The translations under genes were made by a program, and so were the position numbers. DNA of 64,000 nucleotides from Prorocentrum cordatum (lineage: Eukaryota; Sar; Dinophyceae; Prorocentrales; Prorocentraceae). Location: assembly GCA_963575745.1 (NCBI GenBank), contig CAUYUJ010001760.1, positions 33,450 to 97,449 of the forward strand, given 5' to 3'. Each line of letters starts with the position of its first letter. The stretch's first letter is position 1. Below are positions 29,494 to 44,994 of the stretch, piece by piece. A model generated the notes under the pieces. The model was given only the letters and a program-made list of their open reading frames with translations, did not search any database and was not told the origin of the DNA.

Positions 29494-30734
29494 GGCCCAT
29501 GTTTTATTATGTTGCTTGTCCCTCTGGGAGGTGGACGTGATCCCGAGGGGGCTCCCGCCGCGGCGCGCCGCCGTGCCCTGCCCGGGGGGGTCGCGGCGCA
29601 GAAGAGAGCGGTGGGGGCGGAGACGGAGCCCACGAGGGCTTCGACGATCATCCCGACGAAGCGGCGGCGCGCCTGGGGGGGAATGGGGGAGGGGCAGGCC
29701 TTCTCAGAAGGCGGCTGGCCTTCCCGGAAGCCCTCCAGCCCTCTGAGAAGTTTTCTGTGCCTTCGGGGAAGGCTTCGAGCATTCTGGACGCTTAGCGTAG
29801 CCGCACCAGCCCATCCAGAAACGACGCCCAGGCGAGTTGCCCTGATCAGGCTTGTGTGGGAGAATGCAGCGAAAGAAAGGCTGGGGAGACATCATACCTC
29901 AAGAGGGGGAGGATGGAGGAGGAACCAGAGGAAGAGGAAGATGAGGGGGCGGAGGGGGAGGAGGGAGGAGGAAGAAGGGAGGAGGGAGGAGGAGGATTCG
30001 GGGGAGGAGGAAGAGGAAGAGGAGGAGGGTGAACAGAAGGGCCAGATGCCTCGTGGATGCGTCTTGTAATCTCCTCTGATGCATCTGGAGAGCTTCTCGT
30101 AGGCCTTTTGGAGAGTCTTGGGGGCCTCTTGGCGACCCAGGGGCCTCTTGCAGCGTCTTGGGTGCATCGAGGGGGCGTCTTGGGGGTGTCTTGGGAGCCT
30201 CCTGGGGGCATCTTGGGGGCCTCTTGGGGCCTCCTGGGCGCCTCGTTGGGGCCCCCTTGGGGCACTCTCGAGAGCCTCGGGGGCCATCTCTGGGCCATCC
30301 TGGAGTTGATCGGTCAACGAAGGGGGGGGTACACAACTCGCTTCCCAGGAGGCCAACACGGGCCCAACGCCTACGTCACATCGCTCGCCGAGGCCATCCT
30401 GGACGCTCCAACGACCCGCCGGGCGCCCCGTCCAGGTCCAGGGGCAGGGGGTAGGTGGAGGGGTCAAGACACCCTTTACGACCGCAAGCCGCCCGCCCTC
30501 CTCCTCCTCCTCCTCCTCCTCCTCCCTCCTCCCTCCTCCCTCCTCCTCCCTCCTCCCTCCTCCTTCCTCCTCGACCTCCTCCGCCTCTCGCCTCTGCGAG
30601 CGCGGTGCCCACCCGCGGGTCGCTCACTCCCACCCGCCCTCCCAACACACGAGCAGCACCCGAGCCTCAGCATGTTCAGCGGTCGTCTATGAACGGGCAG
30701 CTATGGAAACCAGCACAGGCCTCACGTGCGCGAC

Positions 30735-30955
30735 TCTCGGGCGAGTTGCGCCACGCGTGCCAGGCGTGCCAGGCGCGCCACGCGCGCCAGGTGCGCCAGG
30801 CACCCCTGGGGCCCAAGCATGGCAGGCACGCCTGGCGCACCAGATGCGCCACGTGCTCCACGTGCGCCATGTGTGCCGCATGATCCAGCTGCGCCAGGTG
30901 CGCCACGCTCGGGTCACGCGCAGAGTGTACCAGGTGCGCCCGCTCACGTGACAGC
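30735..30955. repeat. GCGCCA-type minisatellite
   Basis: Repeats of GTGCGCCA, GCGTGCCA and GGCGCGCCA with a palindromic bias. A related stretch at 36700-36900 has the same flanks (GCATGTTCAGCGGTCGTCT before, GTGACAGCACACATCGGGAA after). This is part of composite copy 3. Confidence 0.65.
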
Positions 30956-31159
30956 ACACATCGGGAAACACGTCGACCCCCACCATCCTTGTCGGAAAAC
31001 ACTGCGCAATCGCGGTGGGAAGGCCATCATGGTGTCTGCTGGGCCTGCGCACAGCAAGCAGTACGCCAGCGCTCCCGCCGTCCGTGTCGAGAAATCATGA
31101 ACAGTGATTGCGGGGTGGTCGCGCGTGATCCAGACTTAGCCGCGAATTGTATGTTGTAC

Positions 31160-31233
31160 TGTTTTTTGACAGGGGTGGTGGCCTTGCGCGCAGCAGGTAA
31201 CACGAGCCCCCCCGCCGTCCCTGTCAAAAAACA
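31160..31233. repeat. Perfect 15-bp inverted repeat TGTTTTTTGACAGGG
   Basis: TGTTTTTTGACAGGG at 31160-31174 is the exact reverse complement of CCCTGTCAAAAAACA at 31219-31233. The motif recurs in both orientations near 36940, 37010, 37095, 37155, 37225, 43745, 44080, 44390 and 52420, in several cases beside GGTGGCGG or CCGCCGTC. This suggests ends of small elements or a recurrent binding site. Confidence 0.6.
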
Positions 31234-31245
31234 CTGCAAGGTAGG

Positions 31246-31340
31246 GGGAGGGTAAACCCCTCCCCGCGGGGGAAGAAGGGGCGTTGGAAAAAGAAGCGCC
31301 CTAACCCACTCACGCCCTGAGGGACCAGAGGGACTTCTCA
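31246..31340 (+). ncRNA. Two-hairpin element, copy C (degenerate)
   Basis: The first stem is formed by ACCCCT with AGGGG plus an inner perfect TCCCC/GGGGA pair (31261-31273). The second stem is partly lost (CCCACTCACGCCCTGAGGGAC). GAAGCGCCCTAACCCACTCA is shared with copy E at 52559-52575. Confidence 0.35.
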
Positions 31341-31345
31341 GCAGG

Positions 31346-32280
31346 CCAGGGGGCTTTCGAGCCTCCGGAGAAGGACTGCCCCTTCTCACTTCTCCCCTGG
31401 GCTCGCCGCCGAACACCGCCACCGTCCTGTGTCCTGAGACGGAGCGCCGAGGTCCGACGCCGCGAGCGAACTGCGGCGCGGTGCGACATTCCGACGGCGT
31501 GCCGACCCGGGACCCCGAGGGGCGTCCGCCCCGGCGCTGCCGCGGTGCCGCCTTTGTGCCGTGCCGCCTGTGGAGCTGCGCAGGCTAGCGAGGTCCAGGA
31601 TCGGTGGCCTCTGTCTCGTAGCTTTCTGGCCCGCGGAGGCCGTGTCCCGGCCACGGGACAGTCCGCGAGCGAATCTCGACGAAACCCTGGCCCGAGAAAG
31701 TGGTCAACGCCCAGGGGGCCGAGGCCAGGAACATATTGCAATGTCGAAGGTGAGGGTCGGTGCGACCGTAATTCGGACGGGGCTGGGACGAGGATGAATG
31801 CGTTCCAGAGCGTTCCGAACGCTGTCGGAGTGCTCCAGAACGCTCTGCGAAGGCCGCGGCGCCCGAAACTTGCCTCCAGAGCCGCAAGGTCTCAGAGATT
31901 CTCGATTTATCCTCATCCGATTTTATCCTCGTCCTGGCTTCGTCTTAGTACAGTGGAGACCCATGCCAATAAACAACCTTCTTGCCTCCAGGGTGCTCTG
32001 GGTTTCCGGGGTTTCGATGGTTTTGCGATGGGATGCGTGACGTTCCAGCACCAAAAATCAATGGACGTCCTGGGGTCGCAGGGTTGGGTTTCTTGTTGAA
32101 GGTTCCTTGTGGTCGAGCTCCTACTGTAACTGAGACGGGAAGAACGGGGACGAAGACGGACGTCGTCCACTCGGGGCAGGCGTTGCCTGCCCTGACAACA
32201 CCCGCCCTTGCCAGTTTTTGACAACACCTGCTCTTGGGCGTTGTTCTCACTCGTTTCGGTTTCCCTGTCGGACGTGCCAA
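31346..32280. other. Unassigned GC-rich sequence
   Basis: No gene, RNA or related repeat recognised. Frames of 70-180 codons occur on both strands but have no visible domain. Confidence 0.45.
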
Positions 32281-32405
32281 GAGGAGGAGGAGGTTGACGC
32301 CTGAGAGGAGGAGGAGGGGGAGGTGGAGGAGGAGGAGGAGGAGGAGGAGGGAGGAGGAGGGAGGAGGAGGGAGGAGGAGGGAGGAGCGAGGAGGAGGACG
32401 AGGAC
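32281..32405. repeat. (GGA)n microsatellite
   Basis: GGA with GGAGGGA variants. The reverse-strand Ser/Pro/Leu frames here are artefacts. Confidence 0.85.
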
Positions 32406-33111
32406 GTGCCAAGATGAGGAGCAGGACGAGCCAAGAGGAGGAAGAGGCGGAATCCTGAGATCCGACGCCGTGAGCAAGAGCACATCGAGGTGAAGCCTCT
32501 CCGGCCCGAGCTCCAGACCAAGCTTTTGCCGCGGCGTCTCGCGAGCTGGAGCGACTCATGAGGGCCCCGGGGCTCGAGACTGGGCGCGGACGCCTGGTGT
32601 GTAGGGTGTCGGACGTGTCGCGAGCGCAGCTGGCCCGTCTCCCCCCGTTCCCGTGCGCCAGGGTGCTCGAGCGACGCAGTGCCGCGGCCCTGCCACGGCG
32701 AACGACCGCGGGGAACGCGGGTGGAAAGGTGGGGCCAGCGCAGGGTCAGGCGGCCCCTCCCTCTCTCCTTGATGCGGCCCTCGGTGGCGCGCTGCCGGAG
32801 CAGGCGGGACTCCTTACCTCCGTGCACCGTGGGGGCTGTCGCCGTTCAGGCCCCTCGCATTCTTTCCATTGGGAGTGGAGGGGGGAAGTCCTCTGCCCGA
32901 CTGCCCCTCCCGCCGCCGCGCGGGCGCGCGGATCCACCCCCTCTACGGTACGCAGACGATGGATGTGGCGCAGTTCTGCCGCGGCGGCGAGCTCGACTAT
33001 CTGGGGGCGCCTGGCGGAAGCATACCGGCCTTACTCCTCGTCTTTGTTGCCACACTCTTTGGCTACTTCTCCTTCACCTTCTCAGCTATCCTCCTCCTTA
33101 CGGGGTTGCAA
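32406..33111. other. Unassigned sequence before the GAT tract
   Basis: GC-rich, with no similarity to the composite left end found in copies 1, 2, 3 and 5. No gene recognised. Confidence 0.45.
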
Positions 33112-35788
<2,677 letters not shown>

Positions 35789-37500
35789 ACCAGCTTCCGC
35801 GGCGGCCTGCGCGCCTGGCGTGCTCACGATACCCCCCACCCTGGGGATATCGCTCACCGTAGCACCGCTGGCAGTCCCGGCTGGCCTCCGCAGGACCCCC
35901 GAGGCAGGGCTCGTTTCGACTCCTCCGATCCGATTCGCTTTGATTTCGACGTCTTCGGTTCCGATTTCGGTTCGACTCGACTTCCGATTTCGATGTGGGC
36001 TCCGACTTCTCGAGGGAGGCCTACTGGCCTGCCGATTTCCGATCCGACCCGCTTCGATCGCAGAGCCGACTTGTCGATTCGATTCTGGGCTCTCCTGCCC
36101 AAGCGGCCTTCGGGGCGGTCTCAGCACCTTCGCCCACCGCGCCCCAGGGTTGATATTTTGAGACCTACCCGGGGGCCTCGTGGCGGCTCCGGGGGCTCTC
36201 TTGAAGCGTCTTGGGTGCCCCGGGGGGCCCTCTTGGGGCCTCTTGGGGGTCTCTTGGGAGCCTCCTGGGGGCATCTTGGGGGCTTCTTGGGGGCCTCGTT
36301 GGGGTCCTCCTGGGCGCCTCGTTGGGGTCCTCTTGGGGCACTCTCGGGGGCCTCGGGGGCCATCTTGGGGCCATCCTCGAGATTGTCGATCAGAGAAGGG
36401 TGGGTACACTTAGCGTCCCCTCCTATGAGGCCCCAATTGGCCCAATACCTTAGGACGATCAATCACTTTGGCCTTCTCGCCGATGCCATCTTAGACGCTT
36501 TAACGACCCGCTGGGCGCCCCGTACAGGTCCGGGGGTAGGGGATAGGGAGAGGGTTCAAGCTACCCACCCTCCCGCAAGCTGTCTAGCTCACTCCCACCC
36601 TCCCTCCCCACACATGAGTAACACCCGAGCCTGAGCATGTTCAGCGGTCGTCTTTGGATGGACAGCTACTGGGAACAAAAGCCGACCCCAGGTGCGCGAC
36701 GCTTGGGTGAGGTGCGCCACGCGTGCCAGGGGCGCCACGCACGCCAGGCACCCCTGGGGCCCGAGCGTGCCAGGCACGCCTGGTGCGCCAGATGCGCCAC
36801 GTGCTCCGAGTGCGCCAGGTGTGCCGCACACTCCAGCCGTGCCAGGTGCGCCAAGTTCGGGGCACGTGCAGACAGCGTCAGGTGCGCCTGCGCACGTGAC
36901 AGCACACATCGGGAAACATGTCGACCCCCGCCATCCTTGTCGAAAACCAATGCCCATCATTGTGTCTGGTGGGCCTGCGCACAGCAGGCCACGCGCCACC
37001 ATCCCCGCCGTCCCTGTCAAAAACCACTCGACACTGATCGCGGGATGGCCGCGCATGATCCATATTTAGCCGCGAGGTGCATGTTGTATTTTTTTTTGTC
37101 AGGGGTGGTAGCCCTGCGCATTGCAGGGAATATGCTGACAACCCCGCGGTCCCTGTCAGAATATTAAGTGCTCGCGGGCCTCGCGAACATGACTCAAGGC
37201 TTTGCCCCAAAGTGTACCTTGCATTGTTTTTTGACAGGGATGGCGGGGGGGTGCATCAGGTTGGCCGCGCATGCTCCAAATGTGGAGGCGTAGTTCGGGT
37301 TGTCTTGTAATTTGAAAGAAATGGTGGGGGGCGGACCCGCATGGAGTCGGCATGGTTCCGGGTTGGCCGCCGGCCAGGTGGGGGAGGGGGTGTATATTAA
37401 TCATCACCAGTGGTGATCCTTTCACTGAAGAGGAAGAAGGGGGTTGGAAGAGGAAACGCTTTAAACCACTCACGCCCTGAAGGGCTGGTGGGATCACAAA
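35789..37500. repeat. Composite repeat, copy 4
   Basis: After the GAT tract come an imperfect TTCGA(C/T)TC and TTCCGATTTCG-rich stretch (about 35925-36095), a CTTGGGGGCC array (36195-36375) and AGATTGTCGATCAGAGAAGG. Then CCATCTTAGACGCTTTAACG, CCGTACAGGTCCGGGGGTAG and CTCACTCCCACCCTCCCTCC follow. A GCATGTTCAGCGGTCGTCTT block, GCGCCA minisatellite (36700-36900), GACAGGG motifs and a two-hairpin sequence (37418-37496) close it. The 36622-37050 part is closely related to 30654-31085. Confidence 0.7.
37403..37496 (+). ncRNA. Two-hairpin element, copy D
   Basis: Starts with a short palindrome ATCACCAGTGGTGAT (37403-37417). The inner first hairpin is TTCACTGAA. The second hairpin is complete: CCACT (37466-37470) with GGTGG (37487-37491), enclosing GCCCT (37474-37478) with AGGGC (37481-37485). 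AGGAAGAAGGGGGTTGGAAG links the two. Confidence 0.4.
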
Positions 37501-37990
37501 GGCTTCCGTCTTGACTTGTTCCCATGAGCGACTTGCTGACTACTTCCGCCGAGAGGGCGATGCAGCTCGCAATTGGGAGCTGACGGTCAAGGCGTGGGCG
37601 GCCTGCTGAAGGCATCCTCGTTTCGTTTGTGCACGTTTCACTTGTTGCTCACGCGCCGTGGCGGGCGCCAGGCTTTCAGTTCAGTTCTCGATTTGTCCCA
37701 GACGTCGGAGGTCGGGGCCTGTCCCCTCTTGCGGCCAGCCTCTCCGCCTCATCTCTCATCCTTCGCGTCAACGTGCTGGCCGACCGCTGTCGCTGGCGTG
37801 GGACTGTCTGCCTGCCGCTGTCGGACATGTAAAAGGGCAAGTGCGCAGTCAGCCGAACAAGTCCCTTTCACTGTCGAGTCCCCCCCTCCGGCTCGGCCGG
37901 AAGGTCGAGACATGCCGAATCCCTTTTCCACGCGAGGCGAATACTTACATGAACGCTCCATACAATGCACAAAACAACAAATCGCCTAAT
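37501..37990. other. Unassigned sequence
   Basis: No gene or repeat relationship recognised between the two-hairpin copy D and the 102-bp satellite. Confidence 0.45.
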
Positions 37991-37995
37991 ATGCA

Positions 37996-39085
37996 CGATG
38001 TGCGCTGCCCTCATCTCCGCCGTGCCGCCCAGGAGCCCACGAAAGTGCGACAGTTGCACACTTTGCAGCGCCCGAGGGAGCCGCGAGGTCTCAAATGGAT
38101 CTGCGCTGACCTCACCTCTGCCGTGCCTCCCAGGAGCCCACGAAAGTGGCGACAGTTGCTCAGTTCGCAGCACCCGAGGGAGCAGCGAAGTCTCAAACGG
38201 ATCTGCGCTGCTCTCACCTCCGCCGTGCCTCCCAGGAGCCCAGTTGCAGTTCGCAGCACCCGAAGGAGCAGCGAGGTCCCAAATGGGTTCGCCTGGTTGA
38301 GACTCCGCTGGACCCCTCAGGAGCCCGCGAAAGTGGTTACAGTTGCACAACTCGCAGCCTCCCAGGGTGCAGCGAGGTTCCCAATGGATCCGCGTGGCTC
38401 CCGACTCCGCTGGACCTTCCAGGAGCCCACAGAAGTGGCGCCAGATGCGCATTTCGCAGCCGCCCAGGGCGCAGCGAGGTCCCCAACAGAGCCGCGTGGC
38501 CCCCGATTCCGCTGGAGCTCCCTGAGCCTACGAAAGTGGCGACAGGTGCACCAGCCTCCCAGGGAGCAGCGAGGTCTCAAATGGATCTGCGCTGCCCTCA
38601 CCTCCGCCGTGCCTCCCAGGAGCCCACGAAAATGGTGACAGGTGCGCAGTTCGCAGCACCCATGGGGGCAGCGATTTCACCAATGGATCAGCGTGGCCCC
38701 CGACTCCGCCGGGCCCCCCATGAGCCCAAGAATGTGGCGACAGGTGCGCAGTTCGCAGCCTCCCAGGGCGCAGCGAGGTCCCCAATGGATCCGCGTGACC
38801 CCCGACACCGCTGGACCTCGCATGAGCCCACGAAAGTGGTGACAGTTCGCAGTTTGCAGCCACCCAGGGAGCAGCGAGGTCCCCAATGGATCCGCGTAGC
38901 CCCCGACTTCGCCGTGCCTCCCAGGAGCACGAAAGTGGTGACAGGTGCCCAGTTCGCAGCCACCCAGGGAGTAGCAATGTACCCAATGGATCCGCGTAGC
39001 CCCCGACTCCGCTGAACCTCCCAGGAGCCCACGAAAGGGGTGACAGGTGCGCAGTTCGCAGCCACCCAGGGAGCTACAAGCAAGG
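37996..39085. repeat. ~102-bp satellite, reverse orientation
   Basis: Ten or so units, each the reverse complement of those at 26430-27130: CCGTGCCTCCCAGGAGCCCA, CGAAAGTGGCGACAGTTGC, CAGTTCGCAGC, CCCGAGGGAGCAGCGAGGTC and GGATC. Units are less regular here because of deletions (near 38240 and 38520). Open frames cross the array in more than one phase, so coding is not supported. Confidence 0.8.
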
Positions 39086-39106
39086 GAAGCACGGAGGCAG
39101 TAGGCA

Positions 39107-40738
<1,632 letters not shown>

Positions 40739-41429
40739 GGGGGTCAGGAGGAGGCAGGAAGGAGGTGGCAGTCGGAGGAGGAGAAGAAGGAGCGGACACC
40801 ACAATGCTTTCTTCAAAGTGAGCACCCAGCACAGGCTGGTTGGGAAAAGACCAGGTCGTCGCAGATCTGGGATGAGCCCCAGACTCTGCTGCCCCCCGCG
40901 TTCATTTCCACCCCGCCTGGCCCTCCGTCGGCCTGGCTGGGTGGCCAGCCAGCCGACCTCCCTCACGCCCAGGGTCGCCGTGGCCCTTGGCCGCGAGAGC
41001 ACGCGCCTCTCGCTGTCCCCCGGGGCCGCCGACGACGGGGGAAGCCTCGGCCCCCCCCACCGCCCCCTCCTCGTCGCTCTGGGCCTGGGTGCTCCGACCT
41101 GCCCAGGAGCCTGCCGCTGCGCCACCAGGGAGCCTACAGTGCCGTTTTTGATGCATGCTCCGCGTGCGGATCATGTATAACAAATGCAGGGATTTAGTAC
41201 TCAATACAACGAGGAGGTCATGCATACATTTATTCATGAAATGATCATGTATTAAAATCCGATATTTTCAAAATCCCATGTATTGCAAAAACTGCCCCGT
41301 ACACCCGACCTGCAGGCGATTCACACCGCAGAGCCCGAGCCAGGGCCCGCCCATCCCCCGGAGCCAGTCCTTTCCCTATCCTTTTCCCTCTGGGGTAGCA
41401 AACAGCAGCAAAGACACACACAAAAGCTC
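40739..41429. other. Unassigned sequence
   Basis: No recognised gene. An AT-richer part (about 41160-41290) has no clear relation to other regions. Confidence 0.45.
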
Positions 41430-41468
41430 GGAGGTCCGCGCGGAGTTCTCGGCTCCGCGCGGACCTCC
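41430..41468. repeat. Perfect 16-bp-arm hairpin GGAGGTCCGCGCGGAG
   Basis: GGAGGTCCGCGCGGAG (41430-41445) and CTCCGCGCGGACCTCC (41453-41468) are exact reverse complements around a 7-nt loop. The arm matches the terminal motif of the foldback element at 29356-29493, so it may be a collapsed copy. Confidence 0.7.
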
Positions 41469-41905
41469 CAGCTCTCGTGTCTATGCCATTGTCTGTTCCC
41501 CTACCCTCGCACTGGAGCCCGCGCCTCACTGTGCAGGGTGCGGGTGCGATCGCCCCCCTCACGGCCACGAGTCTGGGGCGTCCAGGCTGGGGGCTGGCTC
41601 GCGTGGCTCGGCTCGGATGCGTCGGCTTCGTGGTCGGGCCGCCCCTTCCGGCTTTCGCTCGTCGTGGTCGTCGGTTTCGCACCTTTGGGTTTGTTTCCCG
41701 TGACCTGCCGCTTCGGAGGCGGGCTAGGCCGCTCCATTTCGGGGCCGTCCAGGAGGCGGGGTTAGTACTGGTGGAGTGTGTGTGAGTGTGTGTGTACGGA
41801 GTCGCCAGAAGCTCCCCCTGAGGCTGGGCGGGGCCGGACAGGGAGGAGCTCCAGCCCCCCCTCAGCCTCTCGCGGGCCCTCCCGCAAATGCTCCTGCGAC
41901 TGGAG

Positions 41906-42370
41906 TGAAGGGGGAGCTCCCCCGGCCAGTCCTGCTGGCGGACGTTCTTGGAGACGGCGCAGCCCCAACAGCCCCACACAGACACAATTAATCGTCGATT
42001 CCCAGGAAAATGTGGGAAAATATGGGAAGTGGGGGGGAAGACCAAAAACCCCGAAACTGTGGGAAAAGATGGGGGATCTTTTTATTTGTGTGTCTTTATT
42101 TGTGTGTCCCAGGGCCCCTTCAGTGAAGGGGGAGCTCCCCCGGCCAGTCCTGTCAGCGGACGTTCTCGGAGACGGCGCAGCCCCAGCAGCCCCTCTCAGC
42201 CCACGTCAGGAGGGGACAAAAACACACAGACACAATTAATCGTCGATTCCCAGGAAAACATGGGAAAATATGGGAAGGGGGGGGGAAGACCAAAACCCAA
42301 GAAAATGTAGGAAAATATGGGGAATCTGTTTATTTGTGTGTGTTTATTTGTGTGTCCTGGGGCCCCTTCA
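41906..42370. repeat. Tandem duplication ending in TCCCAGGGGCCCCTT-type sequence
   Basis: Two adjacent units (about 41906-42121 and 42120-42368) share GTGAAGGGGGAGCTCCCCCG (itself self-complementary: GGGGGAGCTCCCCC), GGACGTTCT, GGAGACGGCGCAGCCCCA, ACACAATTAATCGTCGATTC and AAAATATGGGAAG. They also share AGACCAAAA, TTTATTTGTGTGTCC and GGGGCCCCTTC. The last third recurs at 56392-56468. The second unit has about 30 bp extra. Confidence 0.8.
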
Positions 42371-42521
42371 CTTGTGGCCTCGGCACCCGCCTTGGTCGGG
42401 GTGTCGCTGGCTTCGTGCCTCCTCGCCTCGCCGCTGGGCAAGGCACGCCTCGGCGTCGGCTGCCGTCCCGGCGTGGCTCTGCTCCCTCCCGCCCCAGCTC
42501 ACTGCGCCGTTGCGCATTTAA
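42371..42521. other. Unassigned GC-rich sequence
   Basis: No gene recognised. It ends at TGCGCATTTAA immediately before the long hairpin. Confidence 0.4.
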
Positions 42522-42692
42522 CGGGCGAAGAACGGTATAAAATAAACTTTTTCGCCGTCGGGGACACCTGCCCCTGGGCGGCTGGAAAGTTTACACCCTT
42601 ACGGTGGCACCGTAGGGGTATAAACTTTCCAGCCGCCCAGGGGCAGGTGTCCCCGACGGCGAAAAAGTTTATTTTATACCGTTCTTCGCCCG
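42522..42692. mobile_element. 171-bp near-perfect hairpin (MITE-like)
   Basis: Arms of 85 bp meet at a single central base (42607). Only two mismatches occur (42594/42620 and 42599/42615, the latter a T-G pair). The arms begin CGGGCGAAGAACGGTATAAA and end in ACGGTG/CACCGT. The structure has no room for a protein. Such symmetry suggests a recently inserted or gene-converted foldback transposon. The flanks share TTA (42518-42520 and 42694-42696 if read CTTAC), which is too short to call a target duplication. Confidence 0.8.
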
Positions 42693-43200
42693 CTTACGCA
42701 TCGCCGGGCAGTCTTTCTCTTCCACGCCTTGCGCCTCGCAGGCCCTCCTGGTCTCGCCGCTCTCCCACCGTGGCCGACGATCGGGGTGCTCTCCCTCTGC
42801 CGGCGGGTCGGGTCTCTGCTCTGCTTCCCCTGCTCCCCCTGCCGCCGCCCTTCCGCGGGCGTCCTGCTCCCGCTTCTGCTCAGGTGCCGCTCAGTGCAGC
42901 GCAGGGCCGCCGCCAGTCCTTCCCCTCGGCGCCCTCGCTCGTGGTGCCTTCGTGCCTGCCCGCGCCCACCTCCCCTGCCCGCGCCTCGTAGGCCCAGAGG
43001 TCTCGGCGCATCGGCCCATCCTTGGACCGTGCCTTGGTTTACTGGGTTGGGGCTCTGCTACGTTGTGCTTCTCCATCACCAGTTGCAGCACAGTGCTGCT
43101 CCCCCCCGGGCTTCAGCTCTGTTCAGCTCAGTGCAGCGCGGTGCCGCCACTGATATCTCCCGTTTCGGCGCTCTCCCCCGCCGCTGTCGGCAGTTCTGAG
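42693..43200. other. Unassigned GC-rich sequence
   Basis: A direct GTGCAGCGC motif recurs (42893-42902 and 43131-43139) with GCTCAGTGCAGCGC in both places. This suggests a short duplication. No gene recognised. Confidence 0.4.
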
Positions 43201-43361
43201 TGGCCCAGCTTCCCCTCCCCTTGTCGCGCCAGGGCTCCTCCTCCTCCTCCTCCTCCTCCTCCTCCTCCTCCTCCGTGCATTGCGGCCTCAATTTGCAAGC
43301 AGCGTGTCCCCTGTTGCCAATCCACCGGCGCAGTCGCCCTCTGCCCAGCCGCCGACGCAAA

Positions 43362-43362
43362 A

Positions 43363-43394
<32 letters not shown>

Positions 43395-43561
43395 ATGTGT
43401 GTGTGTGTGTGTGTGTGTGTTGCCGCTTCTGCTGCCTCTGCCCCGTGAGGGGCTGGCCTGCTTGGCACGCGCGCGCCCGGCGCGCACGTGTCCGATGGCA
43501 TGGCCAGTCGCCTGCCCGCTGACGCCCGACAACTGTGTGTGTGTGTGTATGTGTGTGTGTG
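43362..43561. repeat. (GT)n microsatellites
   Basis: GT runs at about 43362-43420 and 43534-43561, separated by GC-rich sequence. The second run and the following GCGCTGACGCCCGACA duplicate 43519-43532. Confidence 0.85.
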
Positions 43562-43734
43562 GCGCTGACGCCCGACATTTTGTTGAACATTATTAATTCT
43601 AAAGAATAATTATTGTTGGGGCCCCTGGTGCGCGCCCCCCCCGCCGCGCCTAGGCCGCAGCCACATTTTCATAATTTTCGTGAGGAAGCCTCAGGCAAAA
43701 CGATGTGATCCAGATCCGGTTGTTTTGTTGACGC

Positions 43735-44495
43735 CCGCTTTCCCTATCAAAAAACACTATAAAATGACATGTCTTGTTCTAACATGACCAAACTTCAAGA
43801 ATCCTTTGCAAAAAATGACACGAAGTGCACACTCGCGCGCGCAAGACGAAATCCGTCCAAAACCTTAGTCTTCGTAGCGATTTTCACATAAAAACATGAA
43901 ACACCCAATGGTTTTTCAAAAGTTTCAAAAAATCATCCCGCGCGCTCTTGCGGATTTCTGAGGAAACGCAATATTTTTTCAACATTTCTGTCAAACGGGC
44001 TCTTGCGAACAACTTTTTCACGTGCTTCGAACTTCTGCAACAAAGGTTGCGTGCCTGCCAGGGCCATCATCCCTGTCAAATAATACCATGTGGGACACAT
44101 TCGTTTTTTCTTCGCGCGCGCACGCCGAAATCTTCAAAAATCATTGGGTTTCTTAGGAATTTTAGCACCGCGCAACATAAAATCATACGTAGCGATTTTA
44201 ACATAAAAACATAAAACAAACCAATGGTTTTTCAAAAAACATGTCAAAACTTCATCCCGCGCGCTCTTGCGGATTTGTAGGAAACCCAACACTTTTTAAT
44301 CATTTCTGTCAAACGGGCTTTTGCGAGCAACTTTTTCACGTGCTTCGAACTTCTCCAACAACGGTTGCGCACCTGCCAGGGCCATCATCCCTGTCAAATA
44401 ATACCATGCGGGACACATTCGTTTTTTCTTCGCGCGCGCACGCCGAAATCTTCAAAAACCATTGGGTTTCTTAGGAATTTTAGCACCGCGCCAGT
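43735..44495. repeat. ~315-bp tandem repeat, two full copies and a partial
   Basis: Full copies start at CGTAGCGATTTT near 43873 and 44188. Both contain ATCCCGCGCGCTCTTGCGGA, TTTCTGTCAAACGGGCT, AACTTTTTCACGTGCTTCGA, CCAGGGCCATCATCCCTGTC, ACACATTCGTTTTTTCTTCG and TCTTAGGAATTTTAGCACCG. A decayed partial copy precedes them (CACTCGCGCGCGCAAGACGA near 43833). AT content is higher than the surroundings. Confidence 0.85.
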
Positions 44496-44694
44496 GTAGT
44501 AGCCACGGTCGTCCGCAGGCCACGAAGTGAAGTGTCCGAACGTCATAGGGCGGGAAGCTGGGTGTGGGTGGTGGCGAAGAGTCGTTTGGAAATTTGGTAG
44601 AGCTTGAACCGGCCCCCCCACAAAGTGGGGGTATTGCCCGCCTCCTATGAAAACCCTGGCACTGGTGAGAACGGAGTGTCCCCACGTGCTAGTA

Positions 44695-44696
<2 letters not shown>

Positions 44697-44759
<63 letters not shown>

Positions 44760-44959
44760 GTTGTTGTTGTTGTTGTGTTGTGTGTGTGTGTGTGCGTGTG
44801 CGTGTGCGTGTGCGTGTGCGTGTGCGTGTGCGTGTGCGTGTGCGTGTGCGTGTGCGTGTGCGTGTGCGTGTGCGTGTGCGTGTGCGTGTGCGTGTGCGTG
44901 TGCGTGTGCGTGTGCGTGTGCGTGTGCGTGTGCGTGTGCGTGTGCGTGTGCGTGTGCGT

Positions 44960-44994
<35 letters not shown>
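44697..44994. repeat. (GTT)n then (GTGTGC)n microsatellite
   Basis: GTT from 44697 to about 44775, a short GT run, then about 30 perfect GTGTGC hexamers to about 44970, then GT to 44994. Alternating purine-pyrimidine sequence over more than 200 bp. Confidence 0.95.

Larger units (their letters stand above)
29791..31345. repeat. Composite repeat, copy 3
   Basis: The left end GCGTAGCCGCACCAGCCCAT and CCAGAAACGACGCCCAGGCG, TTGCCCTGATCAGG, then a GGA microsatellite (29910-30028) and GTGAACAGAAGGGCCAGATG. A CTTGGGGGCC-rich array spans about 30105-30305. Then GGCCATCCTGGACGCTCCAA and GTCCAGGTCCAGGGGCAGGG follow, with a CCT run (30497-30580), a GCGCCA minisatellite (30735-30955), inverted GACAGGG motifs (30980-31233) and a degenerate two-hairpin sequence to about 31335. 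Confidence 0.7.
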
